Of a stretch of DNA of 64,000 nt, positions 1-9,785 are shown one piece after another. Within the stretch, counting starts at the first letter, position 1. The number at the start of each line of letters is the position of its first letter. Below the pieces are notes generated by a model, which worked only from the letters and a program-made list of their open reading frames with translations, did no database searches and had not been told where the DNA came from. Source of the DNA: Algivirga pacifica (GTDB lineage: Bacteria > Bacteroidota > Bacteroidia > Cytophagales > Flammeovirgaceae). The stretch covers positions 62,001-126,000 of the forward strand of contig NZ_BAABJX010000020.1 in NCBI RefSeq assembly GCF_039543525.1, read 5' to 3'. The position numbers and the translations under genes were made by a program.

Positions 1-249
1 ATGCACTTTAATATGTGGCTTAAAACGAACCCACACAGACTTATCAAACTGACTAGACTCTCCTACTTTCATCCAAGTAGCTCCTGCCGCCAAGGCAACA
101 ATCTGCACATAATGATGATTCGTCTGCTTGCCATCTTTTACAAGAATACTCACTTTTTTCAACTTAGAGGACTGTGCATATCCACTAGCAAAAATCAACA
201 TCAACAAAGTGGTCAGGTATATTCCTTTCCTCAAAATTCTTTTACTCAT
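1..249 (-). CDS. secreted hypothetical protein, N-terminal part (runs off window)
   Basis: On the reverse strand an ATG at 249 opens 83 codons without a stop up to the window edge. The product begins with a basic patch (MSKRILRKG) and a hydrophobic stretch ending near SGYAQS, a convincing signal peptide with cleavage around residue 25. The mature part begins SSKLKKVSILVKDGKQT and has no motif I recognise; it may be beta-rich. The opposite frame is also open here, but it lacks a sensible N-terminus. Function unknown; export to periplasm or surface is inferred from the signal only. Confidence 0.7.
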   Translation of the reverse strand, partial: MSKRILRKGIYLTTLLMLIFASGYAQSSKLKKVSILVKDGKQTNHHYVQIVALAAGATWMKVGESSQFDKSVWVRFKPHIKVH

Positions 250-758
250 TAGTTAAATGGTTTTACAGAACAATACTCTTTTCCTCAGATTTATTTTATA
301 AACTATAAAGATGGCTTTTAAGCCTTATATCATTGATATGAAATAACTGTGTCTACAAACAAAGGTTTCGACCCTGGAGACAATAAGAGGACAATTTACT
401 AAGCAAAAAGGTCAAACCACCGACCTCACAAAGGTTTACAAAGAATAAAACGGCATTGTTTCCTCTACAGTATACAATAAGATATTACAAAGATTATTAT
501 TTTTTTAACTTTGCCCAGCACGAACAGAAAATTATGGCACAAATATTACAGTAGGGTTACTTTATATAAAGTAATTCACCCGTGCAGCATTAAAAAATAT
601 ATCATCGTCATCATTCTTCATCAGAAGAAGCTAAAGCAAGATCCTCAAGCCCAAGAAAATGACTAAGAACAGCTCATTTACTTGGAATAAATAAGAGTCT
701 TGACATACTAAAAGTACTCCAATTAAAGTTACAAGAAAAAGGAACCAACATTATTCAC
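250..758. other. 509-bp intergenic region between divergent genes
   Basis: This spacer separates the leftward secreted gene from the rightward SPOR gene and should hold both promoters. One TAACTTTG match to the Bacteroidota -7 box (TAnnTTTG) lies near 495-502, without a clear TTG about 20 bases upstream, so the assignment is weak. No open frame with a plausible start, hairpin or RNA gene was recognised. Confidence 0.4.
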
Positions 759-1865
759 ATGAAACAGGTATATCCGTTATTATTCCTCCTATTTTACTTT
801 ATCACATTTTCTACAACTACCGTGGCACAAACGCTAACGGAAGGAAATTGGTATGCAACTGCTCAACTGTCACAAGAACCCGTCAATGTAACTAAAGAGT
901 TATACCCTACGGGATCGATGGAATCAGGAGACAGTACGCTTACTTTATATGGAGAAAGCAGCATCGATTTCAAGATCTACTTTATCAACGGTGATCAGTA
1001 CGATCCTGTTTTTAACCCTAACCCCACTGGTATTATTCTCAACAATCAAGAATTCCAATTTTATTGTGGGATGGAAATGTCTCTAAGACAAAACTATAGT
1101 AACGTTCTTCAGGCTAATGAATTTTCCTTTCTTGGAAAGAACTACCTTGTCCTTATCTCTTTCCGAGAAGATTGTTTAGGCGATAACTGCCGTTATAGAT
1201 GCTATAATTTATTCGACATTACCAACCCCAAACGAATCGTCCAAACTTCTTTCTCCAGTATCTTTGAAGGAGTAGAATCTTTTGGAGAGTTTAACAATGA
1301 TGGTCAACTGGATTTTGTACGTTTTGCTCCTAAAGCTCCTGAGGGAGGTACAGCAGCCGATGCAGATACCCATTACCTTATCACTTGTTACAATGTAGGT
1401 AATGGAACTCCTAAGCAACTTTCTGATCAAGGAAACTCTTATTACCTATTTGCAGAAGGAGATGAAGGAGCCAATCAATTTCAAATCCTTAAGGCTTATT
1501 GGTTCTTTGATGTAAAAGGACAGAACAACCAGTCCATCGAGAAGACAACTTATTTCACAAAGTATATTTCTTTTGACCCTTACCATACTTACCTCTATAA
1601 TCCCGAGGGAGTTCGTATAGAAAAGAATCAATACTCTGTACATGTAGAGGATTTTGGAGATCTAGAAGCCGCCCTTACTTTTTGTAATATGATGATGGAA
1701 TACTTTGATGATGTATATATCATGATTGACCAATACACTGGAAATATTTCCTATCAGGTATATATTGGCAATTTCACTCATAGACAAAAAGCAGAGGACT
1801 ATCAGCGAAAGCTTTTGACCTTTGGTATGCGAGGAAATGTTTCTCACTTTAGAAAGAATAATTAA
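759..1865 (+). CDS. secreted protein with C-terminal SPOR-like domain
   Basis: A 368-residue protein with a signal peptide (hydrophobic LLFLLFYFITF, cleavage near VAQT, residue 24). The central ~250 residues have no recognised family but contain a cysteine-rich patch (DCLGDNCRYRC) and an FNNDGQLDFVRF stretch like those in FG-GAP or EF-type calcium loops. The last ~75 residues (about 290-365) follow the SPOR pattern: YSVHVEDFGDLEAAL, a helix, a VYIMID strand, YQVYIGNF, then KAEDYQRKL. SPOR domains usually bind denuded peptidoglycan glycans, so a periplasmic role near septal or remodelled wall is a reasonable inference. It stands alone, with a terminator-like inverted repeat just downstream. 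Confidence 0.75.
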   Translation: MKQVYPLLFLLFYFITFSTTTVAQTLTEGNWYATAQLSQEPVNVTKELYPTGSMESGDSTLTLYGESSIDFKIYFINGDQYDPVFNPNPTGIILNNQEFQFYCGMEMSLRQNYSNVLQANEFSFLGKNYLVLISFREDCLGDNCRYRCYNLFDITNPKRIVQTSFSSIFEGVESFGEFNNDGQLDFVRFAPKAPEGGTAADADTHYLITCYNVGNGTPKQLSDQGNSYYLFAEGDEGANQFQILKAYWFFDVKGQNNQSIEKTTYFTKYISFDPYHTYLYNPEGVRIEKNQYSVHVEDFGDLEAALTFCNMMMEYFDDVYIMIDQYTGNISYQVYIGNFTHRQKAEDYQRKLLTFGMRGNVSHFRKNN

Positions 1866-1870
1866 ATACC

Positions 1871-1936
1871 TTTTTGTTTATCGGTTATTACTTATCGTTT
1901 ACAATCAGTAAGAAGTGATAATCGATAAACAAAAAT
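1871..1936. terminator. long imperfect hairpin after SPOR gene
   Basis: TTTTTGTTTATCG at 1871 pairs with CGATAAACAAAAA ending near 1935, and the inner TTATxACTT/AAGTGATAA continues the stem. It begins six bases after the stop codon, and its T- and A-rich ends allow termination either way. Related TTTATCGGTTATCGCTTATT sequence recurs near 23165 and 27050, so this is also a repeat family member. The rest of the spacer up to 2176 shows nothing I can name. Confidence 0.6.
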
Positions 1937-2176
1937 ATCTGTTTCATTCACAGACATCCAATATAGAATAATGAGATGCTGTGATATTTTTTTCTTTTAT
2001 TTCTCCTTAAGTGCACAAAAATTGATATAATTATATCAAAAATAGGATTTATTGCTGATCTACGTACACTCCCTTTTACGTTGAAGACACATAGGTATAT
2101 ATATCTCACCTATTTTTCACCTATCATGGTATATGTGGTGTACCATAGAACTACAAAGCTAAAATTTCAATAAAAA

Positions 2177-3493
2177 ATGAAAAGAATACTACCCCTAGCC
2201 TTGGCATTGGTCACAAGCCTTTTTATTTCTTTACAAGCACAGGCGCAGGTTCAGGAATTAATTGATCGCTCTCAATTTATGGTGGAGAATAACCGCTATG
2301 AAGATGCGATTATCATGCTAAACAATGCCATTAAGATTGAGCCAAACAATGCCGAACTTTCCTACAAAAAAGCCAGTATTTACAGCTCTATGGCACGCTT
2401 TCCTGAAGCTATACAAGCCTTAGAAGAAGCAACGGAAAAAGATCCCGCTTATACAGAAGCATTTGGCCTAATGGGTGACCTATATTCTCAATCTAAAGAT
2501 GTTGCCAAGGCGATCGAAAGCTATGACAAGGCATTTAAAGCATCAAAAGAGATCGAGTTTCAATATCATTACAAGCTTAAGATCATTGATCAATTGGAAA
2601 GTTATGGGATGATTCGAGACTTGAAGAAACATGTAGAAGATGCGAAAAAGATCATTGGAGATACTTTCGAATTGAGCTATTATGCTGCCATGTACTACAA
2701 TGAAGTAGGAGACCATGAAAAAGCATTGGAACTTTCCGAAAAAATCGTTCAAGATATACAACCCGTTACAGGTACAGAGATGTATTATGAGCAATATTGC
2801 ATTGCCCTAATCAACCTAAGGGAGTTTGAAACTGTACGCAAGTTACAGGATGAACTTCCAGGGAACATTACTTTTCACCTACAAGACTTTACGGATACTT
2901 ATTACCTATCATTAGCCAATGCCTACACTTCTATCATGGACTACGATGAAAGTATAAAGGCTTTAGAGATTGCTATTGGCTTAAATCCTCTAAATGATGA
3001 GGCTGCTCAATTGCACAAGAAGCTAGTCAGCATGAAAGATAAGGAAAGTGATAAAGTGATTGACGCTTATATCAAAACCCTGGCTTCAGAAAAAAATATT
3101 GCGGACAAGTCAAAAAAACTATTAAGTATTGCTCAATTACTTTTTGAGGCAGGTGATTTCAGCGGTACTGTAGAATACATTAATCAATATCAAGAACTTT
3201 CATTGAGAAATGCACGTGACATCAACGTCGTATTCATGAGGGCTTCTGCAGAAATGCAAGCCAATGAGAATGGATTGGCTATCGAGCAGGTTTCTAAGAT
3301 TGTTCGTAATCCTCAATTCTCCTCTAAACAAAAAGTTACTTTTTACCTTTTACTAGGTGTAGCCTACAAAAAGGCTGGTGACTATGATGCTGCTGAGCAA
3401 GCCCTTAAAAATGCTTATGCCGGAGCTTATAAGAATGTCGTAAAACACGAGTTTAAGGCTATTCGTAAACTTAGAGGGGCACAACCTCAATAG
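2177..3493 (+). CDS. secreted tetratricopeptide-repeat protein
   Basis: A 438-residue protein with a signal peptide (LALALVTSLFISLQAQAQ, cleavage near residue 24) followed by helical repeats. Clear TPR units include NRYEDAIIMLNNAIKIEPNN (about 38-57), ARFPEAIQALEEATEKDPAY and KDVAKAIESYDKAFKASKE. More appear around 175-190 (GDHEKALELSEKIV) and near the C-terminus (GDYDAAEQALKNAYAGAYKN). TPR arrays are protein-binding scaffolds; no catalytic motif is visible. It is probably a periplasmic adaptor, but the partner is unknown. The gene is monocistronic and faces the FMN reductase gene tail to tail. Confidence 0.8.
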   Translation: MKRILPLALALVTSLFISLQAQAQVQELIDRSQFMVENNRYEDAIIMLNNAIKIEPNNAELSYKKASIYSSMARFPEAIQALEEATEKDPAYTEAFGLMGDLYSQSKDVAKAIESYDKAFKASKEIEFQYHYKLKIIDQLESYGMIRDLKKHVEDAKKIIGDTFELSYYAAMYYNEVGDHEKALELSEKIVQDIQPVTGTEMYYEQYCIALINLREFETVRKLQDELPGNITFHLQDFTDTYYLSLANAYTSIMDYDESIKALEIAIGLNPLNDEAAQLHKKLVSMKDKESDKVIDAYIKTLASEKNIADKSKKLLSIAQLLFEAGDFSGTVEYINQYQELSLRNARDINVVFMRASAEMQANENGLAIEQVSKIVRNPQFSSKQKVTFYLLLGVAYKKAGDYDAAEQALKNAYAGAYKNVVKHEFKAIRKLRGAQPQ

Positions 3494-3504
3494 TTTTTTA
3501 ATTT

Positions 3505-3570
3505 GGAGTTAGGAGTTAGGAGTTTAATATTCAAACTACAAACTCCAGACTCTTAACTCCAGACTTCAAA
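3505..3570. terminator. heptamer-built inverted repeat between convergent genes
   Basis: Three copies of GGAGTTA-type heptamers (GGAGTTAGGAGTTAGGAGTT) face AACTCCAGACTCTTAACTCC, itself two 14-base units. The arms can pair into a hairpin between the TPR gene and the oppositely oriented FMN reductase gene, so it plausibly ends both transcripts. The 7-base period matches the other arrays in the window. Confidence 0.55.
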
Positions 3571-3577
3571 CTAACCA

Positions 3578-4111
3578 CTACTTTCCTTCCCTTTTTATCT
3601 GATCCACCAGCTCTATCAGCTGCTCCTTCAGCTGCTCATCCACAATAGTTCCCTCCTTAAAGTTATCATAGAAGTTAGGTAGTGAAAATGTGGCAATCAC
3701 ATGCCCTCCATTATAAGGAAAACGCTTTTGAGCCATTTCCAGTACACTTGCTCCTCCCCTCGCTCCAGGTGAAGTGGCCATCAAAAAGATTTTCTTATCG
3801 CCAAACGCTTTACGCTCTGGCACTCTGGACAACCAATCAAATACATTCTTAAATGCGGCAGAATAAGCACCATTATGTTCTGCAAGCGATAATAAGATCA
3901 TATCAGAATGATCGACTTTTTCTGCTAGTGTATATGCTGGCTGAGGCACACCACTTTCTTCCTCTCTATCGGCTTTATAGATAGGCATCTCAAAATCATT
4001 AAGATCTAATAGTTCCACCTCATGTTCTGAAAAAAGCGATGAGGTATACGTTACTAATTGTCTATTAATCGAAGTGCTGCTGTTAGAGCCTGCGAATGCT
4101 AATATTTTCAT
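3578..4111 (-). CDS. NAD(P)H-dependent FMN reductase family protein
   Basis: A 177-residue flavodoxin-like protein. The N-terminus MKILAFAGSNSSTSINRQLV has the GSxxxxSxN phosphate-binding loop of NADPH-dependent FMN reductases. LSLAEHNGAYSAAFKNVFDWLSR matches the family's PEYN-G-P-x-LKNaiDW region, with AEHNGAYSAAFKN in its place. GARGG near residue 130 is the usual second loop. The expected activity is two-electron reduction of FMN, quinones or azo compounds by NAD(P)H in the cytosol; substrate unknown. It lies downstream of the IcmF gene on the same strand, but a strong terminator separates them, so it is probably expressed separately. Confidence 0.85.
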   Translation of the reverse strand: MKILAFAGSNSSTSINRQLVTYTSSLFSEHEVELLDLNDFEMPIYKADREEESGVPQPAYTLAEKVDHSDMILLSLAEHNGAYSAAFKNVFDWLSRVPERKAFGDKKIFLMATSPGARGGASVLEMAQKRFPYNGGHVIATFSLPNFYDNFKEGTIVDEQLKEQLIELVDQIKREGK

Positions 4112-4183
4112 TTGGCTTTATAGTTTTGTGGTTTTCAAATACCATGTAATGCTTTACGGAAGTTATAGGTTATCCTTTTTAAA

Positions 4184-4221
4184 TAAAAAAAATGGGTAGG
4201 AAACTTATGACTTCCTACCCA
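4184..4221 (-). terminator. rho-independent terminator of icmF
   Basis: Read on the reverse strand, TGGGTAGGAA and TTCCTACCCA form a 10-bp stem with a 9-base loop, followed directly by a run of eight T. It lies just downstream of the icmF stop and upstream of the FMN reductase gene. Confidence 0.85.
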
Positions 4222-4246
4222 AACAGTCACCCCACTAGGGAGGTCC

Positions 4247-7200
4247 TTACATATTACGACGATACTGCCCACCTACTTCAAACAATGCCTGTGTAATTTG
4301 TCCCAAAGAACATGTTTTAACGGCTTCCATCAATGCCTCAAAAGCATTTTGATTCATCACTGCTTTCTCTTTCAAGGTTTGCAAATGACTTTCTGCGGCT
4401 TCTTTATTTGCCTGATGTAAATGCTTGATTCCTTCAATCTGCCCTTCTTTCTCTTCCTTTGTAGAGCGAATGACTTCCTGAGGAATAATCGTTGGAGAAC
4501 CTTCTTTTGACAAGAAAGTATTTACCCCTATAATTGGATACTCTCCCGTATGTTTCAGGTGCTCATAGTACATAGACTCTTCCTGAATCTTGGTACGCTG
4601 ATACATCGTTTCCATTGCTCCTAATACTCCTCCTCTTTCTGTAATACGATCAAACTCTCTCAATACTGCTTCCTCTACTAAGTCCGTCAGTTCTTCAATA
4701 ATAAACGCCCCTTGTAATGGATTCTCATTTTTAGCTAACCCCAGCTCTCTGTTGATGATCAACTGTATAGCCACAGCTCTTCTTACCGACTCCTCTGTTG
4801 GAGTTGTAATGGCCTCATCATAAGCATTGGTATGCAGAGAGTTACAGTTATCATAAATCGCATACAATGCCTGAAGTGTTGTTCGGATATCATTGAAGTC
4901 AATTTCCTGCGCGTGCAAGGAACGACCTGAGGTCTGTATATGATACTTCAACATTTGTGAACGAGCACCTGCTCCATATTTATGCTTCATGGCTTTTGCC
5001 CAAATTCTACGGGCAACACGTCCGATCACCGCATATTCAGGGTCCACTCCATTCGAGAAGAAGAAAGAGAAGTTTGGTGCAAACTTATCAATATCCATCC
5101 CTCTGCTCAGGTAATATTCCACAAACGTAAACCCATTGGCTAAGGTGAGTGCCAACTGCGTAATAGGATTCGCCCCTGCCTCCGCAATATGATACCCTGA
5201 GATAGAGACGGAATAGAAGTTTCTGATGTTCTGGTCAATGAAGTACTGCTGCATATCCCCCATCAAGCGAAGCGAAAACTCTGTAGAGAAAATACAAGTA
5301 TTTTGTGCCTGATCTTCTTTAAGGATATCTGCCTGTACGGTTCCTCTTACCTTGGAAAGTGTCTCTGCCTTAATTTGCTCATATACCCCTTGTGGCAATA
5401 CTTGATCTCCAGTTACTCCCAATAGCATTAAACCTAGACCATTATGTCCTTCCGGTAAGGTTCCATTATAAACTGGGCGAGGTACCTCTTTCTCCTGATA
5501 GATTGCTTCTATCTTTTGATTCACTTCCTCTTCTAGTCCATGCTCTGTGATATATTTCTCACACTGCTGATCAATAGCCGCATTCATAAAGAAGGCTGTC
5601 ATTGCGGCAGCAGGTCCATTGATTGTCATAGAAACCGAAGTAGTCGGTGCCGAAAGATCAAACCCAGAATATAGTTTCTTGGCATCATCCAGACAGCTCA
5701 CATTTACTCCTGAGTTACCAATTTTACCATAGATATCCGGACGGAAGTCAGGATTCTCTCCATAGAGTGTCACCGAATCAAATGCCGTAGACAAACGTGC
5801 TGCCGGCTGTCCTTTTGATAAGTAATGGAAACGCTTATTGGTACGCTCAGGATTTCCTTCTCCGGCAAACATACGGGTAGGGTCTTCTCCCTGACGCTTA
5901 AATGGGAATACCCCTGCCGTATACGGGAAACTACCTGGCACATTTTCCTGCATACTCCATTTCAGAATATCTCCCCAGTTACGGTAAGACGGTAAAACGA
6001 CCTTCGGAATATTCGAATGTGAAAGGGATTTGGTATGGGTTGGCACCTTAATGTCTTTACCTCTTACCGTATAGGTAAAGATCTCTTCCTTATAGGCTTG
6101 TCTTTTCTCTTCCCAGCCCTCTATAATTTGCAAACTCTCCGAATCAAGTTCTCTTTCTTTAGAAGTATAAGCTTGCCCCAAAACGTTCAGCGTATCCTCT
6201 CCTAATTCCTGTGCTTGCAATACTTCAGAGGAACGTTTCAGACTATAGAGCTCATCTGCTTTCTTTGCTTGCTCCTCTACCCATTGATCATAGTTTCTAA
6301 TCGTCTCACTGATCTCTGATAGGTAACGGGTACGAGCCGGAGGAATAATATACACCTTCTCTGATTCAACCGTAGTCTTCTCCATATGAGAAGTCCATTC
6401 GCCCGGAAACTTCTCACCTACTGCCTCAATAATCGCCTTGTAAAGATTATTCATTCCCGGATCATTGAACTGGGAGGCAATGGTTCCATAGACTGGCATT
6501 TCTTCCAGATCCGAAGACCACAACTGTTGGTTTCTTTGGTACTGCTTTTTGACATCCCTCAAAGCATCCTGAGCACCTCTTTTATCAAACTTATTGACAG
6601 CGATCAGGTCTGCATAATCCAGCATATCAATTTTCTCCAGCTGAGATGCCGCTCCATATTCTGGGGTCATCACATACAATGACAGATCCGAATGGTCAAC
6701 AATTTCCGTATCGGATTGTCCAATACCCGAAGTCTCCAAAATCACCAAATCAAATTGTGCCGCTTTCAGAATATCAACGGTTTCCTTCACATGTTTGGAT
6801 AATGCCAGATTGGATTGTCTCGTTGCTAAAGACCGCATATATACCCGCTCATTGGAAATGGCATTCATTCGAATACGATCTCCCAATAATGCTCCTCCTG
6901 TTTTTCTTTTGGATGGATCTACGGATACAATGGCCAGACGTTTATCCTCGAAATCATTCAGGAATCGACGAATAAACTCATCTACCAAGCTGGATTTACC
7001 AGCCCCTCCTGTTCCTGTAATTCCCAATACGGGCACCTTTGCCTCAGCGGCCATGGTATGAACTTTATCCATGGATTCGGTAATCGTTTCCGGATAATTT
7101 TCTACGGCAGAAATCAGTTGGCCAATGGACTTCATATCCTTTTCCTGCAGATGATTCATGGCTCCATTCACAGAAGCCCCTGTAGGGAAGTCACACTTCT

Positions 7201-7627
7201 GTAGCATATCATTGATCATTCCCTGCAAGCCCATCTGCCTGCCATCATCTGGAGAATAAATTCCATCGATACCATAAGCATGCAATTCTTCGATTTCAGA
7301 AGGCAGAATGGTTCCACCACCACCTCCAAAGATTTTGATATGGCTACAGCCCTTTTCCCTTAGCATATCATAGATATACTTAAAGAACTCTATATGCCCT
7401 CCCTGATAAGAAGTGATCGCAATGGCTTGCACATCTTCCTGAATGGCACATTCTACAATCTCTTTTACGGGACGGTTATGTCCCAAATGAATTACTTCAG
7501 CGCCTGAAGCCTGAATAATTCTACGCATGATATTAATTGCCGCATCGTGCCCGTCAAAGAGGGACGCTGCTGTCACAATACGAATCTTGTTTTTCGGTTG
7601 GTAAGCCTTAATATGGTCAGTTTGCAT
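4247..7627 (-). CDS. icmF: fused isobutyryl-CoA mutase (IcmF-type, B12-dependent)
   Basis: 1126 residues, the usual size of IcmF. Domains in order: a cobalamin-binding domain (about 15-145) with SLFDGHDAAINIMRR, whose His27 is the expected cobalt ligand; a MeaI/ArgK-type G-protein chaperone (about 195-420) with P-loop GTGGAGKSSL and NKFD specificity motif; a linker; and the mutase TIM barrel (about 550-1126). The active-site region reads PYTAGVFPFKR, with Phe where methylmalonyl-CoA mutases have Tyr, which favours isobutyryl-CoA/n-butyryl-CoA (or isovaleryl/pivalyl) interconversion. The enzyme acts in the cytosol in branched-chain acyl-CoA metabolism, with a self-contained GTPase that loads and protects the cofactor. 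No B12 riboswitch was recognised upstream. A copy of the covarying dispersed repeat lies just upstream, ending about 100 bases before the start. Confidence 0.92.
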   Translation of the reverse strand: MQTDHIKAYQPKNKIRIVTAASLFDGHDAAINIMRRIIQASGAEVIHLGHNRPVKEIVECAIQEDVQAIAITSYQGGHIEFFKYIYDMLREKGCSHIKIFGGGGGTILPSEIEELHAYGIDGIYSPDDGRQMGLQGMINDMLQKCDFPTGASVNGAMNHLQEKDMKSIGQLISAVENYPETITESMDKVHTMAAEAKVPVLGITGTGGAGKSSLVDEFIRRFLNDFEDKRLAIVSVDPSKRKTGGALLGDRIRMNAISNERVYMRSLATRQSNLALSKHVKETVDILKAAQFDLVILETSGIGQSDTEIVDHSDLSLYVMTPEYGAASQLEKIDMLDYADLIAVNKFDKRGAQDALRDVKKQYQRNQQLWSSDLEEMPVYGTIASQFNDPGMNNLYKAIIEAVGEKFPGEWTSHMEKTTVESEKVYIIPPARTRYLSEISETIRNYDQWVEEQAKKADELYSLKRSSEVLQAQELGEDTLNVLGQAYTSKERELDSESLQIIEGWEEKRQAYKEEIFTYTVRGKDIKVPTHTKSLSHSNIPKVVLPSYRNWGDILKWSMQENVPGSFPYTAGVFPFKRQGEDPTRMFAGEGNPERTNKRFHYLSKGQPAARLSTAFDSVTLYGENPDFRPDIYGKIGNSGVNVSCLDDAKKLYSGFDLSAPTTSVSMTINGPAAAMTAFFMNAAIDQQCEKYITEHGLEEEVNQKIEAIYQEKEVPRPVYNGTLPEGHNGLGLMLLGVTGDQVLPQGVYEQIKAETLSKVRGTVQADILKEDQAQNTCIFSTEFSLRLMGDMQQYFIDQNIRNFYSVSISGYHIAEAGANPITQLALTLANGFTFVEYYLSRGMDIDKFAPNFSFFFSNGVDPEYAVIGRVARRIWAKAMKHKYGAGARSQMLKYHIQTSGRSLHAQEIDFNDIRTTLQALYAIYDNCNSLHTNAYDEAITTPTEESVRRAVAIQLIINRELGLAKNENPLQGAFIIEELTDLVEEAVLREFDRITERGGVLGAMETMYQRTKIQEESMYYEHLKHTGEYPIIGVNTFLSKEGSPTIIPQEVIRSTKEEKEGQIEGIKHLHQANKEAAESHLQTLKEKAVMNQNAFEALMEAVKTCSLGQITQALFEVGGQYRRNM

Positions 7628-7726
7628 TTCGTTAGTGAAATAGGTTGAAAAAAAATTTTCATCTTTTGAATGTAAAATATCATTATCCTACGAAATGTAC
7701 AAAATACAATTATAATTTTTCCGAGA

Positions 7727-8025
7727 TAAAAAAACTCCCTTACCGCATCGCCGTAAGGGAGTTCCACATCATCCACTTAAATTAATTATACCCAAAAACT
7801 ATTTGTTCATTTGCTGCTTTCTTTTTGCAATACTATTTGTTAGCCTAGTTCAAAAACCTATTCGAGGTTTGTTTGTCTGTTTATTAAAGTGAAAAGAGAC
7901 TCGCTCTTTCTTCTTTGTTTTGTCTTATCTTTTGTTTGTCAAGTTCAACTATAAGACAAAATCCGAAAACGATTGGTTTTCGGATTTTGCGAACAAGAAT
8001 CAATGATTTTGAAGGAGTGTTAAGG
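7727..8025 (-). repeat. dispersed structured element, copy A
   Basis: First of four ~300-bp copies (others at 11243, 15994, 16393), all in the same orientation. Read on the reverse strand, it ends in a stem AACTCCCTTAC/GTAAGGGAGTT (7733-7763) with an inner GC-NNN-GC mini-stem, then a T run, like a rho-independent terminator. Other shared parts are TTTTGGGTATAATT, AAGTGGATGATGTG, a TTTTGTCTTAT/ATAAGACAAAA inverted repeat and a CCGAAAAC/GTTTTCGG hairpin near 7960-7985. Stem pairs covary among copies. It may be a small RNA family, a mobile leader/terminator cassette or a MITE-like repeat. Apart from this element, 7628-8089 shows nothing else. Confidence 0.8.
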
Positions 8026-8089
8026 GATTCAACCCTATTCTTAACCTCCCATAGTAGTAGCTGTGAAATATTACATAGTCATGCCATTA

Positions 8090-9730
8090 TTATCTCACGA
8101 ATGTTGGAGGAAGTGTTCTGTTTTGCATATACATCATCTGATACCAATTCGAGTTAGGTTTATAAACGCGTTCCGTATACCCTTTGGTCTCTAAATAGAT
8201 AGGAAGAATAAACTCAAAATTAACCTTTTCTTTCTGACGCTTTACGGTCATGTCTGGCAATATAGAAAGGTATTGCATCGCGCTACCCGTCAACACATAA
8301 TCTATATTTCGTTCTAATCCTTTGAGTAATTCGACCTTCTTTGTTCCGTCTCTTTGAATATTAACCTTCAGTAAAATAAACCCCTGAACTAGCTCAGGAT
8401 TTGTAATGGAAATTGCTAAACTTTGAGAAAGGAAATCAGATAAGGCCTCCATGCTTATTTTGGGACGATACCCATCAATATACATATACGTTTTTTCCTC
8501 CGATTCATTCAAATAGTAAACCTCTTGAAGCTTTGTTGTTTCAAAAATCCCTTTCTGCTGATTTTGGTAACTATAGAACACCTTGTGTTCTCTAATACTA
8601 TCATAATAAACATCCTGCCTTGAGGGGTTATTGACAAAGTGTACTTCGCTTCTACTCTTATAATAATTGATTCCTTTAGCTACCTGATTAACCAGTGTAT
8701 TTTCTAATGGATTGATCCCATCATCACCTTTTTTTACTTGACAAGTATAGTTAAAGACTTCTATCGGCTCCTCTTCACTATCATAAATCATATATTTTTG
8801 ACGCAATTCACTTCCATTTTGCGTAGTCATTACACTCTTCCTAAGCTTTCCTTCCTGATTATACCAGACTGTCTTTCCTCCTACCTGATGAGGAAATAAA
8901 TCCTTATAAGTAATCGTCTTTATTTTATCCCCGCTCAAAGAGTAATATGATATTTTATAGCTATTTCTCACGAATCGATCAATAATACCATAGTGTGAAG
9001 CTTTCTCTTTACCCTTCACTTCATAACCATATTGATTAAAAAAGATTTTGGATTGATTGTCAAAAATCTTCTTGTAACGCACGAAATTAAACCACTTTGA
9101 AGTATCCATATCCTTGGACTTTGAACCATATTTACTAGGAATATACCTTTCAATTCCTCCATTAATTAATGCATTGATTTCACTTTTCCTCTGTACTATA
9201 TCTTTACTCAAAAGCTGAAGCATTCCTCCTTTTTTATATAGATAATAAGAGGAGTAATCTTGTCTTATTCCTGAAAACATATACCTCAAAAGATCTAGAT
9301 CTTCAATATTATTGACCACCTCAAATATTCTACTTTCTTGCTGGCCTACATTCTCGGTTACTGCAGAGTGAAAATAAAAGTTACGCATCACCACAAAAGA
9401 ATCAAGACCTACAGAGAAGCTTTGAATTTTATCAGGACTTACGCTTCTTGCCCTATTCTTCCCTTTGACCATGACTTTTCGCCCATCCTGAACAGGTTTG
9501 ATTGCCACACTTCGAGCAGTACCATTCGCATAATAAACATTCCCCAATGAGTAGTTTTTACTTAAGTCATAAGTAAGTGTAGCCATACGCTCAGGCATAT
9601 AAACCGCATCGTCAAAATCTCCCCTCAAAGGTTGTCCAGCTAAATCAAAATATTGCCCAAGAAAAGAATGCTGTTGTGCACTTAGAAGAGAGGTAGTTCC
9701 TATAAAAAAGATGAAAAATAGTATTCTCAT
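8090..9730 (-). CDS. secreted protein with TonB-C-like C-terminal domain
   Basis: 546 residues with a signal peptide (ILFFIFFIGTTSLLSAQQ, cleavage near 19). The N-terminal part (FDLAGQPLRGDF, LTYDLSKNYSLGNVYYANGTARSV) resembles the MORN-like 'toxin-antitoxin YwqK' or antigen-type repeats common in Bacteroidota secreted proteins, but the match is weak. Near the C-terminus (about 440-525), GFILLKVNIQRDGTKKVELLKG followed by ILPDMTVKRQKEKVNFEFILPI follows the TonB C-terminal pattern. There is no transmembrane anchor of the TonB kind, so it is more likely a periplasmic or outer-membrane-associated protein than an energy transducer. It is not clearly in an operon; the VOC gene lies 55 bases upstream on the same strand and could be co-transcribed. 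Confidence 0.65.
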   Translation of the reverse strand: MRILFFIFFIGTTSLLSAQQHSFLGQYFDLAGQPLRGDFDDAVYMPERMATLTYDLSKNYSLGNVYYANGTARSVAIKPVQDGRKVMVKGKNRARSVSPDKIQSFSVGLDSFVVMRNFYFHSAVTENVGQQESRIFEVVNNIEDLDLLRYMFSGIRQDYSSYYLYKKGGMLQLLSKDIVQRKSEINALINGGIERYIPSKYGSKSKDMDTSKWFNFVRYKKIFDNQSKIFFNQYGYEVKGKEKASHYGIIDRFVRNSYKISYYSLSGDKIKTITYKDLFPHQVGGKTVWYNQEGKLRKSVMTTQNGSELRQKYMIYDSEEEPIEVFNYTCQVKKGDDGINPLENTLVNQVAKGINYYKSRSEVHFVNNPSRQDVYYDSIREHKVFYSYQNQQKGIFETTKLQEVYYLNESEEKTYMYIDGYRPKISMEALSDFLSQSLAISITNPELVQGFILLKVNIQRDGTKKVELLKGLERNIDYVLTGSAMQYLSILPDMTVKRQKEKVNFEFILPIYLETKGYTERVYKPNSNWYQMMYMQNRTLPPTFVR

Positions 9731-9785
9731 AAATTCAGGTTATTAAAAAAATTATTGAAATAGTTTTATTGGTTTAAATATCAGA

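Noticed and set aside
4247..7627. B12 riboswitch upstream of icmF
   Set aside because: The region upstream contains only the dispersed repeat copy A; no B12-box-like sequence was seen.
8090..9730. Candidate TonB protein
   Set aside because: The C-terminus resembles TonB, but there is no N-terminal membrane anchor followed by a proline-rich linker; a signal peptide is present instead.
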